Positions 1-11,041 of a stretch of DNA of 64,000 nt are shown piece by piece. A model generated the notes under the pieces. The model made no database searches. It was not told the origin of the DNA and saw nothing but the letters and a program-made list of their open reading frames with translations. Origin of the DNA: Mycoplasma parvum str. Indiana (GTDB lineage: Bacteria > Bacillota_I > Bacilli_A > Mycoplasmatales > Mycoplasmoidaceae); contig NC_022575.1 in assembly GCF_000477415.1 (NCBI RefSeq), positions 248,001-312,000 on the forward strand, written 5' to 3'. A program made the translations under genes and the position numbers. Each line of letters begins with the position of its first letter. Positions within the stretch are counted from its first letter, which is position 1.

Positions 1-30
1 AATATGTTGTTCTATTGTATGTAAAGCCAT
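1..30 (-). CDS. Start of an unidentified gene running off the left edge
   Basis: An ATG at the right end opens ten codons on the minus strand (MALHTIEQHI) with no stop before the window edge. It lies downstream of the rpoD terminator, in the same direction, and a TAATATAAT-like stretch directly abuts the ATG. Nothing in ten residues identifies the product, and a chance ORF of this length is possible. Confidence 0.35.
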   Translation of the reverse strand, partial: MALHTIEQHI

Positions 31-87
31 TATATTAGGATTTTCTTAATTAAAATACTTATTTTTTAAAAAACTTACTAGTATTTT

Positions 88-122
88 TCATTAATAAAAG
101 GGGAGGTATAATCTTCCCTCCC
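88..122 (-). terminator. Intrinsic terminator after rpoD
   Basis: GGGAGG (101-106) pairs with CCTCCC (117-122), and on the minus strand the stem is followed by TTTTATTAAT. It lies just past the rpoD stop and before the next minus-strand ATG, so it probably ends the rpoD transcript. Confidence 0.55.
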
Positions 123-157
123 TCTAATTTTTTTATTAGTTTATAAATTTAAAAGAA

Positions 158-1756
158 TTAATATGCCTCTCTTTCCAACAAAGTACTAAAAAAAGAATCT
201 TTTAATTTATTTTTTTTAGCTTTATCTCTCAATTTTTGAATAGCTGCATTTTTAAATTTTTCAATTTCAGCACTTAATCCCTTTAAACTAGCAGCAGAAT
301 AATTTGCTCCTTTTTTGGCAGCTTTTTTAGCTGCTAAAACATTAGGATCTAATAAATCTTTAATTTTTTTATCACTCAATAAACTTACATACTTAGGATT
401 TTTTGCAAATAATTGAGCAATTTGTTCGCTAGTATGAGCTTCTTGATTATTTAAACCAAAATGAAGAGAAAGAATTAAATATTCATCTTTCTTTAGTGTA
501 CTTTGCAACAAATCTTTTAATTTTTCTTCATGAATATTTCTATTTGCTATTCATTCTGGATTAACTTCTTCATTATCTTCTTTTACAAAATCTGAAAAAT
601 TAGAACTTTCATTATTAGAAATAGGTTTATCTAAGGAAACCAAATCAACATTAATTTTTTTAATTTCACTAATTTTTAAAGGAGTGAATTGTGTTCCATA
701 TTTTTGCATTTCTGAAGATAATTCATCTAAAGTGGGAGAATTTCCAGTTTTCAAAATTAATTCTTTTTCTGCTTTAGTCATTTTATTAATGACTTCCATC
801 ATATGCACCGGTATTCTTATTATTTTTGATTGATCAGCTATAGATCTAGTAATAGCTTGTCTAATTCATCAAGTTGCATATGTAGAAAATTTATTACCAA
901 ATTTGTAATCAAATTTAGTAATTGCTTTTCTAAGCCCAAAAACACCTTCTTGAATCAAATCTCCCAAATTAAACCCACAATTTAAATATTTTTTAGCTAC
1001 TGAAATAACCAATCTCAAATTAGAAGTCATTAATTGTTTTTCAGCGAAACTTCTTTTTTCCGGAATATCCATTAACTGAGCTATCTTTTTTTCTTCATCA
1101 GCCGTTAGCATTCTTGAAAAGCACAATGTAGAGAGGAAAGATTTAGAAGAGTCGCTTATTTTATCTTTAGTACTCGAAGAATAATAGAATCTGAAATTAG
1201 AAATATTCTCATCTTGATAATCAAGATGAGCTTCTTTTTCTTCTTTAGTTAATTTATTAGTAATCTGAATTGAATGTTCAGTTAATTTTTTTGTGAATAA
1301 TTCTCAAAAATCATCCGGAATCATTTCTTGGTCTTCTAATATCATTAATATTTCTTCTTCTGTTAATTTGTTTTTCCCTTTTTTAGGTTTTGTAGCTTGA
1401 TTCAAAAATAAAGGAAAAATTAAAGTTAATAAATTTTTCCCTTTCTTTACTTTTCCCTTTTTAGAATTTGATTCCAAAACAAAAGATTTTTCAAAATTAT
1501 TTGCTTCAGCTTTTTCTAAAGCTTTTAAAGCTAAAAGATTTTCTCTAATTGTTTTTACTTTTTTTTCATTTTTTTGTAGTAATTCATGATCTATTGCATT
1601 TTTGGCAATCTTCTTTTTAGTTGTTTTGGATTTGGAGGGAGATTCTCTTTTTACGGAGCTACTTTTAGTTTCTGATTTATTACTTTTTTTTGAAGTTTTT
1701 ACTTTTGTTTTAATTTCAGAATTTTTTAAAGTATTTAATTTTTCTTTTTTCGCCAT
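158..1756 (-). CDS. rpoD: RNA polymerase primary sigma factor
   Basis: Sigma-70 factor that directs RNA polymerase to promoters; 532 residues. The first 100 or so residues are a Lys/Ser-rich tail, common in mollicute sigma factors. Region 2 is clear: [25 protein letters not shown], then the core [17 protein letters not shown] motif for -10 recognition and melting, followed by IRIPVHM of region 3. Region 4, with the helix-turn-helix, occupies the last 110 residues and looks divergent. In-frame TGA codons at the WW pair and elsewhere encode Trp; under the standard code the gene breaks into four pieces, all in one frame. ATG start. No other sigma gene is seen in the window. Confidence 0.94.
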
Positions 1757-1973
1757 CCTAATTATTAATTAGATTTTTTTAAATAAAAATTAAATAAATT
1801 TGCTTATTATCTAAAAAAATCTATAAGTTTTTGGAATAATTTCAATTAACACTTAAATTTTAATGTCTTATTAATTAAAAAAAGTACTAAACAATATTAA
1901 ATTCTCTTTGTTTTACTCTTACAAAAATAGATAAAAATAATTTAATAAATTTTATTTAAGGTTAGAAATCAGA

Positions 1974-2049
1974 GGAGCTATAGCTCAATCGGCAGAGCAC
2001 ACCTCTTATAAGGGTAAGGTTATGAGTTCGAGTCTCATTAGTTCCACCA
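1974..2049 (+). tRNA. tRNA-Ile, anticodon UAU
   Basis: A full 76-base cloverleaf can be drawn: acceptor GGAGCTA/TAGTTCC, D stem GCTC/GAGC, anticodon loop CTTATAA giving anticodon TAT, T stem ATGAG/CTCAT with TTCGAGT loop, and an encoded CCA end. The outermost anticodon-stem pair is a C-A mismatch. The body resembles bacterial tRNA-Ile(GAU) genes, but position 34 is T, so it should read AUA directly. Most bacteria read AUA with tRNA-Ile(CAU) modified by TilS; a UAU anticodon is known from Mycoplasma mobile, which lacks TilS. Confidence 0.85.
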
Positions 2050-2071
2050 ATTTATTATTTAAGAATTAAAT

Positions 2072-3016
2072 TTGTCAGATACTATATGAGATGTAATTAT
2101 TATTGGGGCTGGACCTGCGGGGGCTACAGCAGCAATTTATTGTGCTAGATCCTGTTTAAATGTTTTGATTATTGAAAAAGCATTAGTAGGGGGTAAATTA
2201 ACTAAAACTCTTTTTATAGATAATTATCCAGGTTATTTGGATAGAAGTGGCTTTCAATTATCAGATAATTTATTAACTCAATTAAAAGAGTTAAAAGTTG
2301 AAATTAAAAATGAAGAAGTAATCGAAATTACTTCTTCTAATAATAATTGAGAGCTAAAAACTAAAAAAGCTAATTTTTTTACTCGCACTATTCTTATAGC
2401 CACTGGAATGAGAGAAAGAAAATTAGAGATAGAGAATGAAACAGAATATTACAGTAAAGGAGTTTCTTATTGCGCCATTTGTGAAGGTAATTTATATACT
2501 GGAGAAGAAATGATTGTTGTTGGGGGAGGAAATAGCGCTTTAGAAGAAGGTATTTATTTAACAGCAATGGCTTCTAATCTTAAATTAGTGCATAGAAGAA
2601 GAGAATTTAGAGGGGACGAGATTTTAGTAAAACAATTGAAAGGTAAAGATAATGTGACTATCTTTACTCCCTATAAACCAAAAAAGATATTAGTTGAAAA
2701 TGATAAAGTAAAAGGACTTTTAGTTACTCATGCAGAAACTGGAGAAGAATTGGAAATAAAAGGTAAAGCAGTATTTATTTTTATTGGACTTTTACCTGAG
2801 ACGGATTTTCTTTCTAATCTTTCATTAGAAAGAGATGAAAGAGGTTTTATTATTGTTGATTCTGAAATGAGAACTAATTTGAAAGGTATTTTTGCCGCAG
2901 GAGATGTTATTAATAAAGAGTTAAGACAAATAGTAACAGCAATGAATGATGGAGCAATTGCGGCAATTGCTATAAAAAATTACATCAAATCTGGTCATTT
3001 TTCTAAAAATAATTAA
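2072..3016 (+). CDS. trxB: Thioredoxin-disulfide reductase
   Basis: FAD/NADPH flavoenzyme that keeps thioredoxin reduced, the main cytosolic thiol system of mollicutes; 314 residues, normal length. N-terminal FAD-binding GAGPAGATAA, redox-active pair in YCAIC near residue 140, NADPH-binding GGGNSALEEG, basic NADP phosphate site HRRREFRG, and C-terminal FAD motif GIFAAGD. The start is a TTG 22 bases after tRNA-Ile: it restores the conserved first Rossmann strand (DVIIIGAGPAG), which would be lost with any later start. Probably the first gene of a trxB-guaA unit. Confidence 0.95.
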
Positions 3017-3082
3017 TAAAAGGTATTTAAATTTAATTTGTTTGTGAATCTAATCTAAAAGTAAGAAACTATAGAAAGTTCA

Positions 3083-4684
3083 ATTAATATAGATAATAAT
3101 GATTTACTTTTTATTGATTTAGGCTCTCAGTATAGTTGTGTTTTAGAGAGAAAATTAAAAAATTTAGATTGTTCAGTATTTAAATATCTTTTCAAGGAGG
3201 AAGAAATCCCTCCCGAAAAATTTAATTTTTCTCATTTTAAAGCAGTTTTTTTATCTGGAAGTCCTTCTTCTGTTAATGAAATTCAAGATAAAAAAGGTTA
3301 TTCTTGATTAAAAAATGAGATATTGAATAATAAAGAAATTCCCATTATGGGAATTTGTTTTGGAATGCAACTGATTCACTATTTTTTTGGCGGAAAAATA
3401 GAAAAAACTATTTCTTTATTTGGAGAAGGAGAAGTAATAAGAGAGAGAGAACATCTTTTATTTTCAGAAATTCCAAAAAAATTTAAAATTTGGGGATCTT
3501 TTTTTGAAAGTGTTACTAAATTAGGTAATGGTTTTTATTCTTTAGCGTCTTCTAAAGAAAAAGTTTGTTTAATTTCCGCTCATGTAAGTAGGCCTATTTA
3601 TACTATTCAATTTCATCCCGAATTGAATGAAACTGAATTTGGCACTCAATTATTTATGAATTTTTTAACTAAAGTTGCAAAAATAAATTTTCAAGCTAAA
3701 CAAGAAACTGATTATAGATTGAAAAAAAATTCTATTCAAGTTGATGAGTTAATAGAAAAGTATAAAGAAGAATTAGAAGATGCTAAAGTTTTAGTGGCTT
3801 TATCGGGAGGTCTTGATTCTAGTGTATTAATACATTTAATTGGAGAAATGGTTTTGGAAAAAAACATTTATCCAGTATATCTTTCTACTGGATTAATACC
3901 TAAAAAAATGGAAGAAAGAACAGTGAACTATTTTAGTTTAAAATTCTCCAATTTTAAAGTAATTTCTTGAAAAGAAAGTATTTTTAAGGAGTTAAAAGGA
4001 ATTACTAATCCAGAAGAAAAAAGAAAATTAATAGCTCAAAAATTTAAAACTACTTTTGATGAAATTTTTAAAGAAGAAAAATCAAAAGGAATTACTCATT
4101 TAGCGCAAGGAACAATTTATTCCGATGTAATAGAATCAGGAAAATTATCCTCAAAATATTCCAAAATTAAAACACATCATAATGTTGAAATGATTAATAC
4201 AAAAAATTTACCTTATAAGGTTATAGAGCCTTTATCAACATTATTTAAAGATCAAGTGCGAGAATTAGGAAATGCATGTGATTTGCCTGCTTTTTTACTT
4301 TCTCAACAACCTTTTCCAGGTCCAGGATTAGCTATTAGAGTTATTGGAGAAGTTACTGAAGAGAAAGTAAATTTACTTTCTTCAATACATGACTTTATAG
4401 AACAAGAATTTATTGAGAGAAAATTAGGAAAATATAGTGATCAATATTTCCCTATACTTCTTTCCGAGGAAGCCGTAGGAGTAAAAGGAGATCAACGAGT
4501 TTATGGATATGCAATAGTTTTAAGAGCAATAAAAACAATAGATTTTATGAGTGCTAATGTAAGTGAAATTCCTTTAAATGCTTTAGTTGCGATAGCAAAT
4601 AAAATTGTCTCAAAATTTTCTGAAGTAACCAGAGTGTTATTTGATTTAACTACTAAACCCGGAGGAACTATAGAGTGAGAGTAA
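3083..4684 (+). CDS. guaA: GMP synthase (glutamine-hydrolysing)
   Basis: Converts XMP to GMP with ATP and glutamine; works directly after GuaB. Class I amidotransferase domain first (LFIDLGSQYS, nucleophile Cys in GICFGMQ, His-Glu in QFHPEL), then the ATP-pyrophosphatase P-loop SGGLDSS near residue 250, then the dimerisation domain with PFPGPGLAIRV. The family-invariant ending TIEWE appears only if the TGA at 4676 is Trp; the true stop is TAA at 4682. No ATG, GTG or TTG lies between the upstream in-frame stop (3062) and the conserved N-terminus, so the start must be an ATT (3083, chosen) or ATA (3071, 3089). Confidence 0.94.
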
Positions 4685-4700
4685 AAACTCTCACTCTTTT
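4673..4700 (+). terminator. Intrinsic terminator overlapping the guaA stop
   Basis: A perfect 9-bp stem, GAGTGAGAG (4673-4681) with CTCTCACTC (4688-4696), followed by TTTT. The loop TAAAAA contains the guaA TAA stop, so the left arm encodes the last three residues of the protein. Confidence 0.85.
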
Positions 4701-4724
4701 AAGTTTTTTAAGTAAAACTACAAA

Positions 4725-5804
4725 TTAATAATTTAGAATAGTTTCTACTGCATGAACTTTAGATTTTTTAGAAACTGATTTAGTAACTCTAACAAATCTA
4801 GCTTTTTTATGAAGTTCTAAAATATTTTTAGCTCCAATATATCCAAAAGCTGTTTGTAGTGAAGCTGTTAAATGTAATAATACATTTTTAACACTTCCCT
4901 TGTATAGTACATAACTTTCAACACCTTCAGAGACCCAATTTTTTGGGTCTGTAGAATGTTTGAAATATCTATCTGCTGATCCAGCTTTCATAGCACCCAA
5001 AGAACCCATTCCTCTATAGAGTTTTAACTCTTTTCCTTCAATCTTTTTTATTTCTCCGGGAGCTTCATCTGTTCCAGCGAAAAGATAACCTAACATTACT
5101 AAATCTGCTCCGGCTGCCAAAGCTTTAACAATTTCGTCAGTGGAGGTTAAACCTCCATCTGCAATTGTTAAAACATTTTTAGCTTTACATATTCTAGAAA
5201 CTTCTACTAAAGAACTGAATTCTCCCGAACCAACCCCAGTAATTAATCTAGTAGTACAAATTGAACCTGAGCCTATTCCAACTTTAACAGCATGCGCTCC
5301 GCAAGAGATTAAATATTCCGCCCCTTCCGAACTTACTACATTTCCAGCTATTATGAAAATATCAGAAGAAATTTCTTTAACTTCTTTAATTTTTTCACCT
5401 ATATTTTTTGAATGTCCATGTGCGGAATCAATAAGAATAATATTTGCTCCACTATTAATTAATTCTTTTATATCTTCTTTTGTAGTAGAAGCGCCTATAG
5501 CTACAGCATAAGGTTTATTTTCGCCGAATTCTTCTCTTAATTTATTTATTCATTCTTTAGCTGTAGATATTTTTAAATTTCTATGTAAAACTCCCATTCC
5601 CCCTGAAGAAATTAAAGCTCTAGACATTTCGTATTCTGTAACGGTATCCATAGCTGCAGATAAAAAAGGTAAAGAAAGTTTAAATTTTTCATTTAATGAA
5701 ACTTCTAGAGAAACTTCATAAGGTAAGAAATCAGAATAACCAGGAACTATCAATATATCTTCAAAACCTAAAGATAATTTAGGATTCAATCTATTATCTT
5801 CCAT
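4725..5804 (-). CDS. guaB: IMP dehydrogenase without CBS module
   Basis: Oxidises IMP to XMP with NAD+, the committed step to GMP. One frame runs from 5831 to TAA at 4725; the ATG at 5804 (359 residues) is preferred over the TTG at 5831 because family members begin just before the LGFEDILIVPGYS motif. Phosphate-binding GGMGVLHRN, catalytic Cys in GSICTTR, DGG in IADGG and the MLGYLFAGTDEAPG flap are present. Usual enzymes have about 480-490 residues: here ISTAKEWINKLREE leads directly to YAVAIGAS, so the paired CBS (Bateman) subdomain of about 120 residues is absent. Faces guaA tail to tail. Confidence 0.93.
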
Positions 5805-5883
5805 TATTTTTGTACTTTTTTGTTCTTTCAAGTCAATCTGAACATTATTCTTATTTCATTTAGATTAAATGTTAAGTAATTTA

Positions 5884-7395
5884 TTAGGCAATTCTTAATT
5901 TTTCTTCAGGATAAATTATTTTTTGTTTTGAAGGTCTTGATTTGGAGTAGTAAAGAAGAACATTTGGAACTCCCATTTGACCTATGTACATTAATACCAT
6001 TAAAACTACTTGCCCCACTCAATTAGTTTTAGTAGTAGTTCCCAAGGAAAGACCAGAAGTTCCAAATGCCGAAGAAGCTTCAAAGAGTTTTTCATGTCTT
6101 AATAGATTATTTCCTCCATTGCTACTATTTGGAATAATCAAAGATGCAATAAGTACTAGCGCGGATGATAAGAAGAATACCAAGAAAGAATTTTCAATTG
6201 TTTGGCTGGAAACAGTTTTACTAAATACTGATAAAGATTTTCTCCCTCTCATTGTTGATCAAACTTTACCCATTATTAAGAAAAGAGTAATACTTCTAAT
6301 TCCTCCAGCGGTTGAAGAAGGAGAAGCTCCTATGAACATTAGTATTAATAGAATTCATTGAGTTCTCTCAGTTAAACTTGTTAAATCAAGGCCGGAAAAT
6401 CCTGAAGATCTAGCTGAAATTATTAAATAAAGAAGTTGTCAAACTTTTTCTCCAGTACTTAAGCAACAATGTTTAATTTTGTCTAAAGTTCTTCCGTTTT
6501 CACTAAATTCAGATCCTAAAACTGCCCCAGCTGCAATTACAGTAATTAAAAAGTGCATCAAAATAGAAATTTTGGTGAACAAAGAAAAAATATTTTTAGA
6601 AGATTTATGTTTTCTTTTTTTCTTACATCATTCTTTAAATTCATAAAGAACTGGATATCCAATTCCTCCAATAATGGAGGAAATAGAAAATATTATCGAT
6701 AATATCACTCCTCAATTTTTGGAATAAGGCATAATGGATTTACTAGATAGAATGTCCAATCCAGCATTATTAATAGAAGAAACAGAATGAAAAATTCCAT
6801 TTCATAAAGAATTTCAAAAATCTTTTTGAGATCCATTATTACAACTTAAATCTGGTGTTACAAAATAAAAAAAGAAAGTAAGTAATATAGCTATTATTAC
6901 TTCACAAGATAATAGAATTTTTAGAGCAGACATAACTATTTCAAAAGAGTTTCCTCTGCTCATACCTCCTCTTTCGGAGTAAAGATTTAATCTTTCCTCA
7001 ATAGTATGTTTTTTAGCTTTAAGGAAAAAGTGTTTAATAAACATTCAACTAGTAACTAGCCCTAAACCTCCCACTTGAATTAATACAAGAATTATTATTT
7101 TTCCTCATGTATTAAAGGAACAATGCAGAGGGTTCATTGTTAGACCTGTTGTAGTGAAAGCGCTGACTGAAATGAACAATTTTGAAAATATATCATTTTC
7201 ATTTGTTGAGCCGTTTGAAGAGCAAACTTTACAACTGCCGTTTAATGAGATTCCAGGTATATTCAATAATCCAAAACCAATTAGCACTACAATAAAATAA
7301 ATTCTTGAGATTCTTTGATAAATATTTTTTCCTACACAACATCTTCAGAAAATAGTTAATTTATTTGGTTTGTTTTTGGCCTGCGCTTTTATCAT
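5884..7395 (-). CDS. ktrB: Potassium uptake channel subunit KtrB/TrkH family
   Basis: Membrane pore subunit of a Ktr K+ importer; 503 residues with about ten hydrophobic segments. Pore-loop filters are visible as SAFTTTGLTM and ASSAFGTSGLSLG, each with the Gly of the TVGYG-like K+ filter. Several in-frame TGA Trp codons. ATG start at 7395 precedes a basic stretch (KAQAKNKPNK) and the first helix; the stop is TAA at 5886-5884. Divergent from ktrA across 145 bases, so the two subunits share one intergenic control region. Confidence 0.9.
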
Positions 7396-7540
7396 TAACT
7401 AGTGAATAGTAAGACAAAAATTTAAGGTTAAAAATGAGATTTGCATTAAAAAAACTTTAAATTTTTTCATAGGTTAGCTTCTTAATAATTTTTTAAATAA
7501 TAGAATTATTGGTGAATTTGTAAAAATTATTTAAGTAAAT

Positions 7541-8299
7541 TTGATAGGTTTAGTCAAAAAAAAGAACAATTTAAGGAGAGATTATTGTTTAATTGGATTA
7601 AGCAAATTCAATTATGAAATAGCAAAGATTTTAATGAAAGAGGAACAGGGAGTTACCATTTTAGATAAAAACAATGAAATAATTAATAGTTTAGGGGAAG
7701 AATTTACAGAATCAAAAAATTGTGATGCCATGAACATAAAAGAATTAGAAGATGCTGATATTAAAAACTTTGATTATGTAATAGTAGGAATAGATAATGT
7801 AGAGAAATCTATTTCTATTTGTTCTAACTTAAGAGAGTTAGGAGTAGTAAGAATATTAGCTAAAGCGCAAGATGAAATACATAAACGAATTCTCAAATTA
7901 ATGGGAATAGTACATAGTGTTATTCCTGAATTGTGCATTGCAGAAAATTTAGCTTATCAGACTATGTTTGATCTAGAAATTGAAAGGCTTCCATTTGATA
8001 AGGAAGATACTGAAAGTGATATTTTTAGCACTAGACTAACTGTTTATAACTCCAATTTATGAGATAAAAAAGTTGGCTCTTTATTATTTTTAAAGGAATA
8101 TAACGCTTCTATAGTGAGCATTAAGAGAATGAAAGGGGGAAGTATTATAATACCTGTAAAAGATGAAGATAAATTAGAAAGATCTGATACAGTTATATTA
8201 GTTACCAAAAAAGAATCCATCGCTAAACTTAAAGAAGCTTTTGTAAAAAATATTCCAGTGAATTTATTTGTTACAGAAACCAAAAAAGAAGCAAGCTAA
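7541..8299 (+). CDS. ktrA: Potassium uptake regulatory subunit KtrA
   Basis: Cytosolic RCK/TrkA-type gating ring that binds nucleotide and opens KtrB; 252 residues. The N-terminal Rossmann fold starts CLIGLSKFNYEIAKIL, where family members have GxGxFG. The acidic end of beta-2 is VTILDKN, and DYVIVGIDN follows. The C-terminal 80 residues form an RCK_C domain, the site where c-di-AMP binds in Gram-positive relatives; the diadenylate cyclase lies 8 kb away. TTG start: the alternative starts lie inside the fold. Upstream of the TTG there is no clear Shine-Dalgarno. Confidence 0.9.
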
Positions 8300-8315
8300 A
8301 AGAAACTAAAACTCT

Positions 8316-8343
8316 CCCCCTAAAAGGGGGATAGAATTTTTTT
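8316..8343. terminator. Terminator between ktrA and fba
   Basis: CCCCCT (8316-8321) and AGGGGG (8325-8330) form a short strong stem. On the plus strand ATAGAA and a run of T follow, suiting ktrA. On the minus strand the stem is followed by AGAGTTTTAGTTT, so it could also serve fba, whose stop codon lies within the T tract. Confidence 0.65.
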
Positions 8344-9211
8344 AGGCTTTGCCTGCAGAACCAAATAACTTAAATTTTTCTTCAATAACTTGTAGAATGC
8401 CTTGATAACCATAAGCTAATAACTTTCTAGGATCAAAACCTTTAGCTTTCATATCTAAATCTTTTTGTTCTTCAATATATCTTCTAGTTTCTTTTGCGAA
8501 TCTCATTTGCAATTCCGTATTTACATTTATTTTTGTAACTCCCAATGAGATAGCTTTTTTAATGCTTTCATCATCAATTCCAGTCCCTCCATGCAAGACC
8601 AAAGGTCTATTAATTGCTTTAGAAATTTCCTCTAATAATTGAAGATTTAAACCTTTTCAATTCGGAGGATAAGGTCCGTGCATATTTCCAATTCCCGCAG
8701 CTAACATTGTAGGATTTAATTTTGAAATCTCTTCACATTCTTCCACTTTTGCTTGTTCACCCATCCCTAAAACTCCATCTTCTTCTCCCGCAAGAGTTCC
8801 AACTTCCAATTCAACTGAAACACCTTTTTTATTAGCTAAAGAAATTATTTCAGCAGATTTTTCATAATTTTCTTTGAATTCAAGATGTGAGCCATCAAAC
8901 ATAATTGAAGAAAAGCCAGCTTCTAAAGCTTTTTTGCAGCCCTCGTAAGTTCCATGATCTAAATGCAGGATTATAGGGACAGTAATATTTAAGTCTTTAA
9001 CCATTCCATGTACTAAAGAAGAGACAGTGTTATAACCACCCATATATTTAACTGCACCTTCTGAAGCTCCAATAATTACAGGAGAAGAAAGTTTCTGAGC
9101 TGTCATTAAAATAGCTTTAGTTCATTCTAAATTATTAGTGTTAATTTGAGCTACAGCATATTTCCCCTTAAAAGCTTTTTCCATAACTTCAAATCCACTT
9201 ACTACCGGCAT
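8342..9211 (-). CDS. fba: Class II fructose-1,6-bisphosphate aldolase
   Basis: Zn-dependent cleavage of fructose 1,6-bisphosphate into two trioses in glycolysis, the main ATP route of mollicutes; 289 residues, normal length. Zinc and catalytic motifs: ILHLDHGTYEG, ELEVGTLAGEEDG, HGPYPPN, and MVLHGGTGIDDESI. ATG at 9211 gives the family N-terminus (MPVVSGFEVMEKA). It is last in a tight minus-strand run after grpE, with only 5 bases between them, so glycolytic and chaperone genes probably share a transcript. Confidence 0.97.
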
Positions 9212-9216
9212 CTTTA

Positions 9217-9888
9217 TTAAATTCCCACTTTTACTTGCGCTAATTTAATTACTCTTTCATTTAAGGTATAACCTTTACTAAAAACCTCAATAATCTTATT
9301 TTTTTTGTTCTGCTCGACTTCCACAGTCTCTAAACTTTCCATTTTTTCAGAATCAAATTCTTCATTTATTTTTGGAGAAATACTTTTTATATTTAGACTA
9401 TCTAATAAAGCTTCAAATTGAGTTAAGAACATCTTAAAACCTAATAAATAATTCTTTACTTCTTCACTTTTAGCCTCAGCATAAATTACTTTTTCTAATC
9501 CAGAAATAATATTCACTAATTCAGCAAATTGATTTTCATAAATAAACTTTTTATTTTCTTCAAATTTTAGACTGTATTTTTCTTCTACCTGCTTTTCTCT
9601 TTCTTTAATTAAAAGACTTGCCTCCTCACTTTTCTTTTGAATAGCTTCTAAATATTTTTTATTTAATTCGTCTTTAAAAGTTTGTTCTCTTTCTTTATAT
9701 TTATTAAGTTCACTTTCTAGTGAATTAATTTTTTTAATGTAAAAATCTTGAACTGTTTCCTGTTTTCTTTTTTTATTTTTTTTAGAAGAAGTTATTTCTT
9801 CTTGAGGTTCAACTTCCTCTTCATTTGAAATTATTTCTTCATTTGATTCAGCATTAGAATATTTAGCTTCTTCTACCATTTTTGACAT
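9217..9888 (-). CDS. grpE: Nucleotide exchange factor GrpE
   Basis: Releases ADP from DnaK to reset the chaperone cycle. 223 residues: an acidic low-complexity start, a Lys patch, then a long coiled coil (about 50-120, many Glu/Lys heptads) that forms the GrpE dimer stalk, and a C-terminal beta region with GYTLNERVIKLAQVKVG, the conserved end that contacts DnaK. Follows dnaJ by 13 bases. dnaK is not in the window, and no CIRCE (HrcA) operator is visible before this unit. The call rests mainly on the tail motif and the dnaJ neighbour. Confidence 0.85.
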   Translation of the reverse strand: MSKMVEEAKYSNAESNEEIISNEEEVEPQEEITSSKKNKKRKQETVQDFYIKKINSLESELNKYKEREQTFKDELNKKYLEAIQKKSEEASLLIKEREKQVEEKYSLKFEENKKFIYENQFAELVNIISGLEKVIYAEAKSEEVKNYLLGFKMFLTQFEALLDSLNIKSISPKINEEFDSEKMESLETVEVEQNKKNKIIEVFSKGYTLNERVIKLAQVKVGI

Positions 9889-9901
9889 CTAAAAAAACTA
9901 A

Positions 9902-11026
9902 TTAAGAAGAGGAAGGTGTAAGTTCGCCATATTCTTTCTTGAAATTTTTATTTCATTCCTCACTTTCTTTAGGTTCCGTCAACTCTATTGATTTTATTTT
10001 TTCTAAATCAATATGACCTAATTTAGTTGGAGAGACTTCTATTTTCACATATAAATTGCCTGATATTTTTTTATTTAAAGGAATTCCCATTCCTTTAATT
10101 TTTAATAATTCACTACTTTTAGAGTTTGCGGGCAATTTAATAGATTTCAAGCCGAAAGGAGTAGGAACATTTATATATCCCCCAGTAATGAAAAGCAAAG
10201 GATTTATAAATACTTTGGTATATAAATTATTTCCTTCTCTAGTGAATATTTTAGAAGGACCTACTCGCACATTAATATAAATTTTTTGATTATCATAAGA
10301 ATCTTTATCTTCATATACTAAAACATCTCCATCTTTAATTCCACTTCCTATAGAGATGGTTATTTTTTTCATTTCTGAAATATATCCTTGTTTTTTACAA
10401 GTTGCACAACTTTTAGTAATTTTTTCTCCTGTACCTCCACAATATCTACAAGTGACTCTTTGTTCTATTAATCCAAATAATCCTTTAGCTCTTAAAACTT
10501 CAAATCCATGCCCTTTACAAGCTGTACAATTACTAATAAAGCTTTTATCCCCCTTAAAAGCTTTATTTCCTTTACATTCTTTACATACTTGATTAGATTT
10601 GAAATTTATGTCATACTCGCAACCAACAATGGATTGTAAGAATGAAATGGTAATGTATTTTTCTGTAGTTCTTGATTCTTTACTTTTTTTATTAGTTTCA
10701 GTGGCGCTTCTAAAAGTTGTGAAAAAATCTTCTTCATCCCCTTGTCTTGAGAAAAAGCTATTGAAAATATCAAATGGATTGGAACCATTCTCAAAGCCTC
10801 CTGTTCCATCAAATGAAGAGGCGCCGAATCTATCATAATTTGATTTTTTTTGCGGATCTCCTAAAACTTCATAAGCTTCATTAATTTCTTTGAATTTTTG
10901 CTCAGCTCCAGCTGATTTATTTATGTCCGGATGATATTCTTTTGCTAACTTTCTATAAGCTTTTTTAATTTCATCAATACTAGCATTTCTATCTACTCCT
11001 AGAACACTATAATAATCTGAGCTCAT
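9902..11026 (-). CDS. dnaJ: Chaperone DnaJ
   Basis: Hsp40 co-chaperone delivering clients to DnaK; 374 residues. J domain at 4-70 with HPD (EYHPDINKS), short Gly/Phe linker with [10 protein letters not shown], then four zinc repeats: [30 protein letters not shown], and the C-terminal substrate domains ending in SSS. Translation passes through a TGA near 9954 (Trp) to TAA at 9904-9902, adding about 16 residues over a standard-code reading. Sits between fusA and grpE. Confidence 0.97.
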
Positions 11027-11041
11027 CCTCTATTTAAAGAG

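Noticed and set aside
158-1756. Apparent break-up of rpoD into four short genes
   Set aside because: All pieces share one frame and are separated only by TGA, which is Trp here; the WW of the sigma region 2 motif spans such a codon.
4725-5831. Possible frameshift or pseudogene in guaB because 5121-5549 seemed open only on the other strand
   Set aside because: Direct reading gives one uninterrupted minus frame with the catalytic Cys region and a single TGA (Trp); the plus-strand ORF at 5140-5511 is a shadow.
10056-10838. Plus-strand ORFs opposite dnaJ
   Set aside because: They are antisense shadows of an intact DnaJ with four zinc motifs.
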